A stretch of 63,374 bases of DNA from NCBI RefSeq assembly GCF_014697475.1, contig NZ_JACJRV010000037.1, positions 1 to 63,374 on the forward strand, read 5' to 3'. Position 1 is the first letter of the stretch; each line of letters opens with the position of its first letter. Positions 46,342 to 54,431 of the stretch are shown here, one piece after another. Origin of the DNA: Nostoc sp. FACHB-152. Lineage in GTDB: Bacteria; Cyanobacteriota; Cyanobacteriia; Cyanobacteriales; Nostocaceae. The translations under genes were made by a program, and so were the position numbers. The notes under the pieces are model-generated. The model searched no databases, was not told where the DNA came from, and worked only from the letters and a program-made list of their open reading frames with translations.

Positions 46342-48699
46342 ATGGCAGCGATTCAAGTTAATGAAGTTATTTTTCAGAAGCTAAAACAGGCATACTCTGA
46401 AAAGTTTGGAAGTTCGCCCACTTCTTTAGTCAATAAATTAAATCATGTTTTTAAAGAAGAATTCGATGACAAAAATGAGAAGTTAATTGCAGAGCGGACA
46501 ATTCGGAATTTTTTTAATTCTCCTGCGGTTCCAAAAATGCAAGAGAAAAATCTTAACTACTTATGTACTGTTCTTTTAGAGAAGAAAAGTTATACAGAAG
46601 CTGTAAACGAAATCAAGAATAATCACCCTGATATTGAAGAATATTCACTAGATAGTTATTGGAAACATCTTGAAAGAAAGTGCAAAATGATGAAGGTTTT
46701 GGATATGAATGAGCCAAGACCTATAGACAGTATTTATGTAAGGTTTAGTCTGATAAAAAATCCTCATGCCTCTAGGCAGCAAACTATTCAGTCTTTATTA
46801 AACTATCCAGATAATGAATTACATGAGAATGTTTATAAACGTTTACGCTTTTCTGGAAATGAATCTTATGAGCCAGCATTAGACGCTGCTATTAAATATC
46901 AGAAGCTGATAATTTTAGGAAAACCAGGAGCAGGTAAGACAACATTTCTAAAATATTTAGCTATGCATTTTATAGCAGAAGAATCAAACGATAAAGTTAT
47001 ACCAATTTTTATTGCTTTGCGAGATATATCAGATAACGGAGGTCATTTTAGCTTATTAGATGAAATCATTAAGGAGTTTACTAATTGTATGCCTAATTCA
47101 GAAAAAAATGTTTCAAAATTATTAGAGCGTGGGCAATGCTTAATTTTATTAGATGGCTTAGATGAAATTAAGGTTGATAATAATAGTATTTATAGTCAAA
47201 TTGATGAATTTACAGAGAAATTTCCTGATAATCGCTTTATAATTACTTGTAGAAATGCGGCTTGTGATTATGTTTTTAATGATTTTACAGAAGTAGAAGT
47301 TGCCGATTTTGAACCAGAAGAAATCAAAACATTTGTCAGAAATTGGTTTCAATCTCGTGGAGAAGACAATATTTGCGATCGCTTTCTCAAAAAACTAGAA
47401 GAAAATCAACAAGTTAAAGAATTAGCTACTAATCCTTTATTGTTGACAATTTTATGTTTGACTTTTGAGGATAACTATGATTTTTCTAGCAATCGCTATG
47501 CTTTATATGCAGATGCAGTAGATACTCTTTTAAGAAGATGGGATGCCAGCCGTCGGGTAGAACGTAGGCAGCATTTTAATATATCACGCCAGCGTAAAAT
47601 TAATATGTTTAGTGAAATAGCTTATAAAGGTTTAAGTAATGAACCAGCCAAATTTTTATGGACTCAATGGGAATTAAAAGACCAAATTGATCACTTTCTT
47701 CAAAAAATTGTTTCTGAAGAAATAGATACTCAAGAAATTCTTAAGCGTATTGAAGCAAATCATGGATTACTAATTCAACAAGCCAAAGGAATTTATTCTT
47801 TTGCTCATTTAACCTTTCAAGAATATTTTGCTGCTGAATATATAGTAGAAAATCGCCAACCAGAATTTCTCAAGAGTTTCGTCAAACAAAACTTATTAGA
47901 AAGGCATTGGCGAGAAGTATTTATTTTAATCACAGAAAGACTCAGCGACGCAGATGAATTTTTAAAGCTAATTTTTTCATATACCAATGACATTGTAAAA
48001 AATAGCCCAGGATTACAATCTATGCTTAGGTGGCTACACAAAATGACTTCTAATGCTGGCATTTCATCTAGCGGATGGAGGGCTTATTACTTAGCTATTG
48101 ACTTAGATGTAGAACTTTATATTAGTCAAGATATCCAAATTGAACGCTCTCTTTTTGGAAAATTAGCAACTGAGTTAAGAAATTATAATAAAAAACGCAA
48201 CAAGTTAACTCCTCCCCAACCGAAAGCTTTGCTTATCTCTCGATTAGTAGGAATTCATGCTTTAGCTATAGATCAAGCTAATATTGATAATAAACTTAGT
48301 GAAAAAACTGAGTTCACCCGCAAAGTCTTTCAACTCAAAAATATTAATGAACAACTAAGTTTTGCAATTGATAAAGCACAAGAAGCAAATATTAATGATT
48401 TAGCAAATAAATTAATAATCTTACAAAGCCGTCATCCTGGTAGTAATGCTTCTAGTTTCGAATGGAAGATATGGGCAGTAGAATTACAAAAACTTATGGT
48501 TAATTATCTTGAGGTTGGTTACAGCATCGATCTCGCGCCAGAGGATGTTAAAGCTTTAGAAGATTATATTTATGCAAATTACTTATTACTAGAGTGTATT
48601 TGTGGAGAAAATAATTCTTCAAGAAGCCTGAGAGACGCAATCATTGATAATTTGCTGTTACCTCAAGATGAGATTCCTACTCCTTTGTTAAATGTTTGA
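46342..48699 (+). CDS. NACHT-domain NTPase, NLR-like, candidate antiphage protein
   Basis: 785 residues. The N-terminal 90 residues form a small helical, HTH-like unit (IAERTIRNFFNSPAVPKMQ). The stretch around MKVLDMNEPRPIDSIYV is typical of the segment before NACHT domains in cyanobacteria. The NACHT core has Walker A GKPGAGKTT (about 192-200), Walker B CLILLDGLDEI (about 267-277) and a sensor region NRFIITCRNAACDY. It continues through NPLLLTILCLTFE and FAHLTFQEYFAAEYI. The C-terminal 250 residues are helical and unfamiliar; no nuclease or protease effector is recognisable. Bacterial NACHT proteins of similar layout protect against phage, so a defence role is plausible but unproven. A strong AGGAGG precedes the ATG. 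It is flanked on both sides by inverted clusters of a 10-bp repeat. Confidence 0.9.
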   Translation: MAAIQVNEVIFQKLKQAYSEKFGSSPTSLVNKLNHVFKEEFDDKNEKLIAERTIRNFFNSPAVPKMQEKNLNYLCTVLLEKKSYTEAVNEIKNNHPDIEEYSLDSYWKHLERKCKMMKVLDMNEPRPIDSIYVRFSLIKNPHASRQQTIQSLLNYPDNELHENVYKRLRFSGNESYEPALDAAIKYQKLIILGKPGAGKTTFLKYLAMHFIAEESNDKVIPIFIALRDISDNGGHFSLLDEIIKEFTNCMPNSEKNVSKLLERGQCLILLDGLDEIKVDNNSIYSQIDEFTEKFPDNRFIITCRNAACDYVFNDFTEVEVADFEPEEIKTFVRNWFQSRGEDNICDRFLKKLEENQQVKELATNPLLLTILCLTFEDNYDFSSNRYALYADAVDTLLRRWDASRRVERRQHFNISRQRKINMFSEIAYKGLSNEPAKFLWTQWELKDQIDHFLQKIVSEEIDTQEILKRIEANHGLLIQQAKGIYSFAHLTFQEYFAAEYIVENRQPEFLKSFVKQNLLERHWREVFILITERLSDADEFLKLIFSYTNDIVKNSPGLQSMLRWLHKMTSNAGISSSGWRAYYLAIDLDVELYISQDIQIERSLFGKLATELRNYNKKRNKLTPPQPKALLISRLVGIHALAIDQANIDNKLSEKTEFTRKVFQLKNINEQLSFAIDKAQEANINDLANKLIILQSRHPGSNASSFEWKIWAVELQKLMVNYLEVGYSIDLAPEDVKALEDYIYANYLLLECICGENNSSRSLRDAIIDNLLLPQDEIPTPLLNV

Positions 48700-48796
48700 C
48701 ATTTTGTTACGCATATCTCAATACCCTAGCGAGCGCAAACATATAATCTCATCAAAGTTAATTTGTATTGCTGTATACAAATTAACTTTTTTTTAA

Positions 48797-48836
48797 GGAT
48801 AATGCCGCTTGTTACCGCTTATTGCCGGATATTGCC
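48797..48836 (-). repeat. Inverted copy of the 10-bp repeat cluster downstream of the NACHT gene
   Basis: Read on the minus strand, 48836 to 48797 gives GGCAATATCC, GGCAATAAGC, GGTAACAAGC and GGCATTATCC in direct register. The two central decamers differ from the upstream cluster at only a few positions. With 46053-46092 it brackets the NACHT gene as an imperfect inverted repeat. Confidence 0.75.
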
Positions 48837-48901
48837 GTAAAGTTTATACTTTAAAAAGCATTCTGATACGCGTTTACAAGCAAGTTAGGAACAGCTAAGT
48901 T

Positions 48902-49099
48902 ATGTTGAACAAAGATAACACTATCAAACGCTCAGTGAAATTCTGTAATCACAAACCAGGCGATCCTTGGGAAGATGAAGGTTGTTGTGGACAGTTGGAA
49001 GTAGCCAATCAAGCCAAAGCGAATCCAAGAATTAATGAAGAAACTGGAGAACTAATCCAGCCAGATGAAGAAGATAATGCTATTCAGTTGACACCTTAA
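48902..49099 (+). CDS. Small acidic Cys-containing hypothetical protein
   Basis: 65 residues. A central group of residues (CNHKPGDPWEDEGCCGQLE) holds three Cys and one His that could bind a metal. The remainder is charged, with an acidic C-terminus. I recognise no family. It starts 66 bases after the repeat cluster and ends 40 bases before the glutaminase gene on the same strand, so it could be co-transcribed with glutaminase. Confidence 0.5.
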   Translation: MLNKDNTIKRSVKFCNHKPGDPWEDEGCCGQLEVANQAKANPRINEETGELIQPDEEDNAIQLTP

Positions 49100-49139
49100 G
49101 TAAGATCATTTTTATAAATTTCTGGATGTTGCATCACTA

Positions 49140-50042
49140 TTGAAAAAGCTGACAAGCTTAACTAAGACTCAATTACTCACCTGCATACAGCAAACTACAT
49201 CCCAGTTTGATACAGGAAAAGTGTGCGATCGCATTCCGCAATTAGCAAAAGCTAATCCTTCGTGGTTTGCCGTTCACGTCTGCTGTATCCCAGGTCAAAC
49301 TTACAGTTTAGGGAATACAGAATGTGTGTTTCCCTTAATGAGTGTGATTAAACCATTTTCATTTCTGTATCTGCTGGAACAGATGGGTGCAGACACAGTT
49401 TTGCAGTGGGTTGGAGTCGAACCATCGGATGCGGCTTTCAATTCTTTAGACCAATTAATTACTGATGGCGGACATCCCCGCAACCCCATGATTAATAGTG
49501 GTGCAATTACCCTAGCCGATAAATTACCAGGAAAAACAGCAAGCGATCGCACTTACAATCTGTGTCAGTGGTTAAATCAGCTAACAGATTCCCAACTATA
49601 TTTAGATGAAATCATGCTGGCTTCAGTACGCGCTTCACGTTCACCAGCCAACCAAGCACTCGTTAATTATCTAGCCGAACAAAATCGTCTCGACAATCCC
49701 GAAATAGCTCTTGACACATACGAGCAAATATGCTGTTTATCTGGGAAAGTTGAAGACTTAGCTTTATTAGGAAAAATCTTAGCTGGTGCTAATAATTTAC
49801 ACCATCATCGAATAGTCAACGCCGTTATGTTAACCTGCGGACTCTACCAAGCCTCAGCTAAATTCGCCATCAAAATTGGTCTACCCATGAAATCAGGCAT
49901 AAGTGGTGGACTGTTAGCCATAGTACCAAACCAAGGAGCGATCGCCTGCTACAGTCCCGCCTTAGATAGTATCGGAAATTCCGTAGCTGCGATCGCTTTC
50001 ATTGCGACTCTAACCCAAAAACTAGAGTTGAATATCTCTTGA
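49140..50042 (+). CDS. glsA: Glutaminase, serine beta-lactamase-fold type
   Basis: 300 residues; hydrolyses glutamine to glutamate and ammonia. The catalytic Ser-x-x-Lys is visible at Ser68-Lys71 in MSVIKPFS. Family landmarks follow: GGHPRNPMINSGAI and later the Lys-Ser-Gly-containing MKSGISGGLLAIVPN. Length fits the bacterial GlsA family (about 300-310). The start is a TTG at 49140. No ATG lies close in frame, and homologues begin with a comparable leader before the first conserved helix. It would oppose glutamine synthetase in nitrogen assimilation. Confidence 0.93.
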   Translation: MKKLTSLTKTQLLTCIQQTTSQFDTGKVCDRIPQLAKANPSWFAVHVCCIPGQTYSLGNTECVFPLMSVIKPFSFLYLLEQMGADTVLQWVGVEPSDAAFNSLDQLITDGGHPRNPMINSGAITLADKLPGKTASDRTYNLCQWLNQLTDSQLYLDEIMLASVRASRSPANQALVNYLAEQNRLDNPEIALDTYEQICCLSGKVEDLALLGKILAGANNLHHHRIVNAVMLTCGLYQASAKFAIKIGLPMKSGISGGLLAIVPNQGAIACYSPALDSIGNSVAAIAFIATLTQKLELNIS

Positions 50043-50060
50043 AAAAACTCTGTGTACCTC

Positions 50061-50115
50061 CCTTCGGGTTCACCAGTCGCCTGCGGAGGGAAACCCTCCC
50101 GCAGCGCTGGTTCAC
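50061..50115. repeat. GC-rich hairpin repeat between convergent genes
   Basis: ACCAG...CTGCGGAGGG-AAA-CCCTCCCGCAG...CTGGT forms a long, slightly mismatched stem much richer in GC than its surroundings. It lies between the ends of the glutaminase gene and the lipoprotein gene. It may act as a terminator, but its composition resembles the repeat-like sequence at 1-120 and dispersed Nostoc hairpins. Confidence 0.5.
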
Positions 50116-50154
50116 CGCGTTTACCTCAGCGTACCTTTGCGTTTAAAAAATTTC

Positions 50155-51543
50155 TCATTCCTCTTCTTGAGGTGTTGGTATTACCTCTGGCTGTTGTTGT
50201 AGTACAGGTGACTCAATAACCTCTGGTATTGCAGGAACTAAAGTAGGTGAAGGCGTTGGAAGTGGACGACGCTGAAAATATTTACCCAACCTAGATTTTA
50301 AAGGCTCAGTTTCTTGTTTTTTAGGGACTTCTGTTGCTTGAGGTGTTGGTATCACCTCTGGCTGTGGTGACTCAGTTGGTTGAGTTTCTGGAGTTGGTGT
50401 TACCTCTGGTTGTGGTGACTCAGTTGGTTGAGTTTCTGGAGTTGGTGTTACCTCTGATTGTGGTGACTCAGTTGGTTGAGGTGTTGGTGTTACTTCTGGC
50501 TGTGGTAACTCCGTCGGTTGTGGTTGAACTACCTCTGGAATTTCAGGTGTTGGAACTGGTTGTTTTTCTGGTTCTGGTGGCTTGGCAATGTAACTTTGAT
50601 CTACAATGCTTTTTACTTCATCAGCCTTGAGTTCACCTCTGACAATCCGGGACAAGGTATCTTTGCCCTTTGGTTGATAGTTGACCAATCTCACAGTAGT
50701 ATTAAAGGCATTTTTGACAGTATTACCCTGATTATCTAAAAATTCCAGCTTCACCCAATTATTTCCAGGTATGAGGCCTTTGAGGTAAACTGCTTGCCAG
50801 CGATCAAAAACAAAACTTTCACCGTTAATTGTGCAACGAATGCGCCAATCACTAAACGGATCATCTGAGTTATCTTTAGCATTTAGGCGCAGAGGAGCGT
50901 TCGTCAAGTAAAAGTCAAGTAAGATTGGTTCGGCTCCGTAACTGCTTTGGGGACGGCTGTAAGTAAGTAGAGGTAGGCTAGGATCAGGGCTGTTATCGTC
51001 AGTTTTGGTAAAAATATGAAATGTTGTCTGGGCATACGCACCCTCATTCTTAAAGCTTTCATGCCAAGGACGGGACGCAAATACGCGTAAGGTGTGTGTA
51101 CCTGGAGACAACTCTGGTAAACTTAAAGGCTGATTTAAATCATACACAGGTATGTAAGGCCGATTATCCAAAATGACATGGAGATGTGGACCTAATTCAA
51201 ACTGTGGGTCTTTAAATATAGGTAAATCTTTTACCTGAAAGCGAACTGTAACGGTAGTGTCTTGAAGAACTTCATCCGGTTTAGGAGTAATAATATTAAC
51301 CTGTGGCCGGTAAACTTCTAAAGTTTGGCGTAGTTCTTGAATTATTTCAGGTGGCGCAACTTCAGTAAATTGCTGTGAAATTTGTTGATTTTTTTCCGGG
51401 GGACGAATAGATACATCTTGGCTAACCGCTTTATCGCCACAACTGCTTAAGCTGATCGCTAGCATTAGTATTAATAACCACCTATAAATAGTCAAACTCC
51501 TAGGGAGGATCTGTTTTAAAGGCTTCACATACCACAAATTCAT
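50155..51543 (-). CDS. Proline-rich lipoprotein of unknown function
   Basis: 462 residues. A hydrophobic leader ends in a lipobox (LAISLSSC, Cys near 35), so the protein should be lipid-anchored outside the inner membrane. Residues about 90-290 hold two beta-rich domains; RVFASRPWHESFKNEGAY and DWRIRCTINGESFVFDRW are notable, and I cannot assign a family. Residues about 330-462 are a Pro/Glu/Thr-rich tail built from 14- to 16-residue repeats (TESPQPEVTPTPETQP), suited to spanning peptidoglycan. It is convergent with glutaminase and divergent from psaA. No functional clue comes from the neighbours. Confidence 0.7.
   Translation of the reverse strand: MNLWYVKPLKQILPRSLTIYRWLLILMLAISLSSCGDKAVSQDVSIRPPEKNQQISQQFTEVAPPEIIQELRQTLEVYRPQVNIITPKPDEVLQDTTVTVRFQVKDLPIFKDPQFELGPHLHVILDNRPYIPVYDLNQPLSLPELSPGTHTLRVFASRPWHESFKNEGAYAQTTFHIFTKTDDNSPDPSLPLLTYSRPQSSYGAEPILLDFYLTNAPLRLNAKDNSDDPFSDWRIRCTINGESFVFDRWQAVYLKGLIPGNNWVKLEFLDNQGNTVKNAFNTTVRLVNYQPKGKDTLSRIVRGELKADEVKSIVDQSYIAKPPEPEKQPVPTPEIPEVVQPQPTELPQPEVTPTPQPTESPQSEVTPTPETQPTESPQPEVTPTPETQPTESPQPEVIPTPQATEVPKKQETEPLKSRLGKYFQRRPLPTPSPTLVPAIPEVIESPVLQQQPEVIPTPQEEE
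50356..50493. repeat. 48-bp tandem repeat in the lipoprotein tail
   Basis: Copy 1 (50356-50403) and copy 2 (50404-50451) differ at a single base. Copy 3 (50452-50493) is 6 bases shorter and a degenerate fourth copy follows. The repeat keeps frame and encodes the 16-residue Pro/Glu unit. Confidence 0.85.
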
Positions 51544-52057
51544 GCCTTATACCCAGCTATAGCTTGTAAAAACTAAAAAGTATTTTGGAATAAACTATCC
51601 ATCGGACACCATAGCCCAAAAGGTAAAATTTTAGTCATTTACTTTGCTTTTTTTAGAAGTGATGGCAAAGCGTGATGTTTTTTACAATTTTCGCTGAGAG
51701 GTGTTATTTTATTTGCACCAAAATATTACAGATGAAGAGCATGAATACTTAGTTTGCAAGTATTATACCCATGAATCATAAAATTAACGAATTGTTATTC
51801 TTTGTAAATTAAATAGGGAAAGTATTGACTTTTTGCTCAGGAGTTTAAAGTTAAAAGGTAAATCAGGCACTTAATCTGAGGAATTTGAATTATTGTTAAA
51901 ATCTCTCCAACAATGTACAAGTAAAGACTTTATAATTCAACAGAAACAAATTTCCACATAGCGTCTTCATCGCTGCTCCAGCCACCTCTGGAGAATGCGA
52001 CTAAGGATCACTTTGTGGTTTCATGATTCCTCATTCCTTATCACGAGAGGAGGTCGA
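51544..52057 (+). promoter_or_regulatory. psaA upstream region with candidate -10 and strong ribosome site
   Basis: 514 bases between the divergent lipoprotein gene and psaA. A TATAAT at 51931-51936 is a candidate -10 element, although the -35 side is poor. It would give a leader of about 120 bases. An AGGAGG at 52048-52053 decides the psaA start at 52058. Light control of psaAB is well known in cyanobacteria, but I found no convincing RpaB-type double TTACA site here. Confidence 0.4.
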
Positions 52058-54316
52058 ATGACGATTAGTCCTCCGGAGCGAGAGGAGAAGAAAGCAAGAG
52101 TAATAGTCGATAACGATCCGGTACCAACCTCATTTGAGAAATGGTCACAGCCTGGTCACTTCGACAGAACTCTAGCTAGAGGTCCCAAAACCACCACCTG
52201 GATTTGGAACCTCCACGCCCTCGCCCACGATTTTGATACACATACAAGCGATTTAGAAGACATCTCCCGCAAAATATTTGCGGCTCACTTCGGACACCTG
52301 GCCGTTGTGACGATTTGGTTGAGCGGGATGATATTCCACGGCGCGAAGTTTTCTAACTACGAAGCCTGGTTGAGCGACCCGTTGAACGTGAGACCCAGTG
52401 CTCAAGTCGTTTGGCCCATTGTGGGACAAGACATATTAAACGGTGATGTCGGTGGTGGCTTCCACGGCATTCAAATCACCTCAGGCTTGTTCCAGGTATG
52501 GCGTGGCTGGGGTATTACCAACTCCTTCCAGCTTTACTGCACAGCTATAGGCGGCTTGGTACTAGCAGGTTTGTTCCTGTTTGCTGGCTGGTTCCATTAC
52601 CACAAGCGCGCTCCCAAACTGGAATGGTTCCAGAATGTTGAGTCGATGTTGAACCACCACCTGCAAGTTCTACTAGGCTGTGGTTCCTTGGGATGGGCTG
52701 GACACATAATTCACGTCTCCGCTCCAACCAACAAACTATTGGATGCAGGGGTAGCTGTTAAAGATATCCCCTTGCCCCATGAGTTCATCCTGAACAAGAG
52801 TTTGTTGATCGACCTATTCCCCGGCTTTGCTAATGGTTTAACACCTTTCTTCACCTTGAACTGGGGTCAGTATGCTGACTTCTTAACTTTCAAGGGTGGT
52901 TTAAACCCAGTAACCGGCGGTCTGTGGATGACTGATATTGCTCATCACCACCTAGCGATCGCTGTACTCTTCATTATCGCAGGTCATCAATACCGCACTA
53001 ACTGGGGTATTGGTCACAGCATCAAAGAGATCCTCGAAAACCACAAAGGCCCCTTCACAGGGGAAGGTCACAAGGGTCTTTATGAAAACATGACCACCTC
53101 CTGGCACGCTCAATTGGCAACTAACCTTGCCTTCTTGGGTTCGCTGACCATCATCATCGCGCATCATATGTACGCGATGCCTCCTTATCCATACTTGGCA
53201 ACTGACTACGCAACTCAGTTGTGTATCTTTACTCACCATATATGGATCGGTGGATTCTTGATTGTTGGTGGTGCGGCTCACGCTGCCATCTTCATGGTGC
53301 GAGATTATGATCCTGTAGTTAATCAAAATAACGTTCTGGATCGGGTGATTCGTCACCGGGATGCAATTATTTCCCACCTCAACTGGGTTTGTATTTTCCT
53401 AGGCTTCCACAGCTTTGGTCTCTACATCCACAACGACACAATGCGTGCCTTGGGCCGTCCCCAAGACATGTTCTCCGACAATGCAATTCAGTTGCAGCCA
53501 GTGTTTGCGCAATGGGTGCAAAACCTGCACACCTTGGCTCCTGGTGGCACTGCTCCCAATGCCTTAGAGCCTGTTAGCTATGCCTTTGGCGGCGGTATCT
53601 TGGCTGTAGGTGGCAAAGTCGCAATGATGCCCATTGCTTTGGGTACTGCTGACTTCTTGATTCACCACATCCATGCTTTCACCATTCACGTAACAGTTCT
53701 GATTTTGCTAAAGGGCGTATTGTTCGCTCGCAGCTCTCGCTTGATTCCTGATAAAGCCAACTTAGGCTTCCGCTTCCCTTGCGACGGCCCAGGCCGTGGC
53801 GGTACCTGCCAAGTTTCAGGTTGGGATCACGTCTTCTTAGGACTGTTCTGGATGTATAACTCCCTGTCAATTGTAATTTTCCACTTCAGCTGGAAGATGC
53901 AATCTGATGTTTGGGGAACAGTTGACGCAGCAGGTAATGTGTCTCATATTACTGGTGGTAACTTTGCCCAAAGTGCCATCACCATCAACGGCTGGTTGCG
54001 TGACTTCTTGTGGGCGCAAGCTTCACAAGTAATCAACTCCTACGGAAGTGCGCTGTCTGCTTATGGACTTATGTTCTTGGGCGCTCACTTTGTTTGGGCA
54101 TTCAGCTTAATGTTCCTGTTCAGTGGTCGCGGCTACTGGCAAGAACTCATTGAGTCTATCGTTTGGGCTCATAATAAACTGAAGGTAGCACCAGCAATCC
54201 AGCCTCGCGCTCTGAGCATCACTCAAGGCCGTGCTGTTGGTGTAGCTCACTACCTCTTAGGAGGAATTGCTACCACCTGGGCATTCTTCCACGCACACAT
54301 TCTTTCAGTAGGATAG
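52058..54316 (+). CDS. psaA: Photosystem I P700 apoprotein A1
   Basis: 752 residues from the ATG at 52058, the standard PsaA length, starting [11 protein letters not shown]. The eleven-helix reaction-centre protein binds P700, antenna chlorophylls, A0, A1 and, with PsaB, the FX [4Fe-4S] cluster. The FX loop is visible as [12 protein letters not shown]. Numerous His ligands appear in strings such as [10 protein letters not shown] and [12 protein letters not shown]. An in-frame ATG at 51995 would add 21 residues but lacks a ribosome site, whereas AGGAGG lies four bases before 52058. It is the first gene of the psaA-psaB operon in the thylakoid membrane. Confidence 0.98.
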   Translation: MTISPPEREEKKARVIVDNDPVPTSFEKWSQPGHFDRTLARGPKTTTWIWNLHALAHDFDTHTSDLEDISRKIFAAHFGHLAVVTIWLSGMIFHGAKFSNYEAWLSDPLNVRPSAQVVWPIVGQDILNGDVGGGFHGIQITSGLFQVWRGWGITNSFQLYCTAIGGLVLAGLFLFAGWFHYHKRAPKLEWFQNVESMLNHHLQVLLGCGSLGWAGHIIHVSAPTNKLLDAGVAVKDIPLPHEFILNKSLLIDLFPGFANGLTPFFTLNWGQYADFLTFKGGLNPVTGGLWMTDIAHHHLAIAVLFIIAGHQYRTNWGIGHSIKEILENHKGPFTGEGHKGLYENMTTSWHAQLATNLAFLGSLTIIIAHHMYAMPPYPYLATDYATQLCIFTHHIWIGGFLIVGGAAHAAIFMVRDYDPVVNQNNVLDRVIRHRDAIISHLNWVCIFLGFHSFGLYIHNDTMRALGRPQDMFSDNAIQLQPVFAQWVQNLHTLAPGGTAPNALEPVSYAFGGGILAVGGKVAMMPIALGTADFLIHHIHAFTIHVTVLILLKGVLFARSSRLIPDKANLGFRFPCDGPGRGGTCQVSGWDHVFLGLFWMYNSLSIVIFHFSWKMQSDVWGTVDAAGNVSHITGGNFAQSAITINGWLRDFLWAQASQVINSYGSALSAYGLMFLGAHFVWAFSLMFLFSGRGYWQELIESIVWAHNKLKVAPAIQPRALSITQGRAVGVAHYLLGGIATTWAFFHAHILSVG

Positions 54317-54332
54317 CAATCAGTTATAAGGA

Positions 54333-54353
54333 GTGCTGAGTGCTGAGTGATGG
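54333..54353 (+). repeat. Heptamer tandem repeat between psaA and psaB
   Basis: GTGCTGA occurs twice in tandem followed by the related GTGATGG. Heptanucleotide short tandem repeats of this type are known from heterocystous cyanobacteria. Complementary TCAAAACTCAGAACTC-like stretches follow, so the 115-base psaA-psaB spacer can fold. Confidence 0.6.
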
Positions 54354-54431
54354 GTAATCGCTCAAAGCTCAAAACTCAGAACTCCAAAAGCTGATGCCTG
54401 ATGGCTAAGGGTCAGAGGAAATATCAAAGCT

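Noticed and set aside
51995-52057. Upstream in-frame ATG as the psaA start
   Set aside because: It would add 21 residues not found in PsaA and has no ribosome site. AGGAGG stands just before the ATG at 52058.
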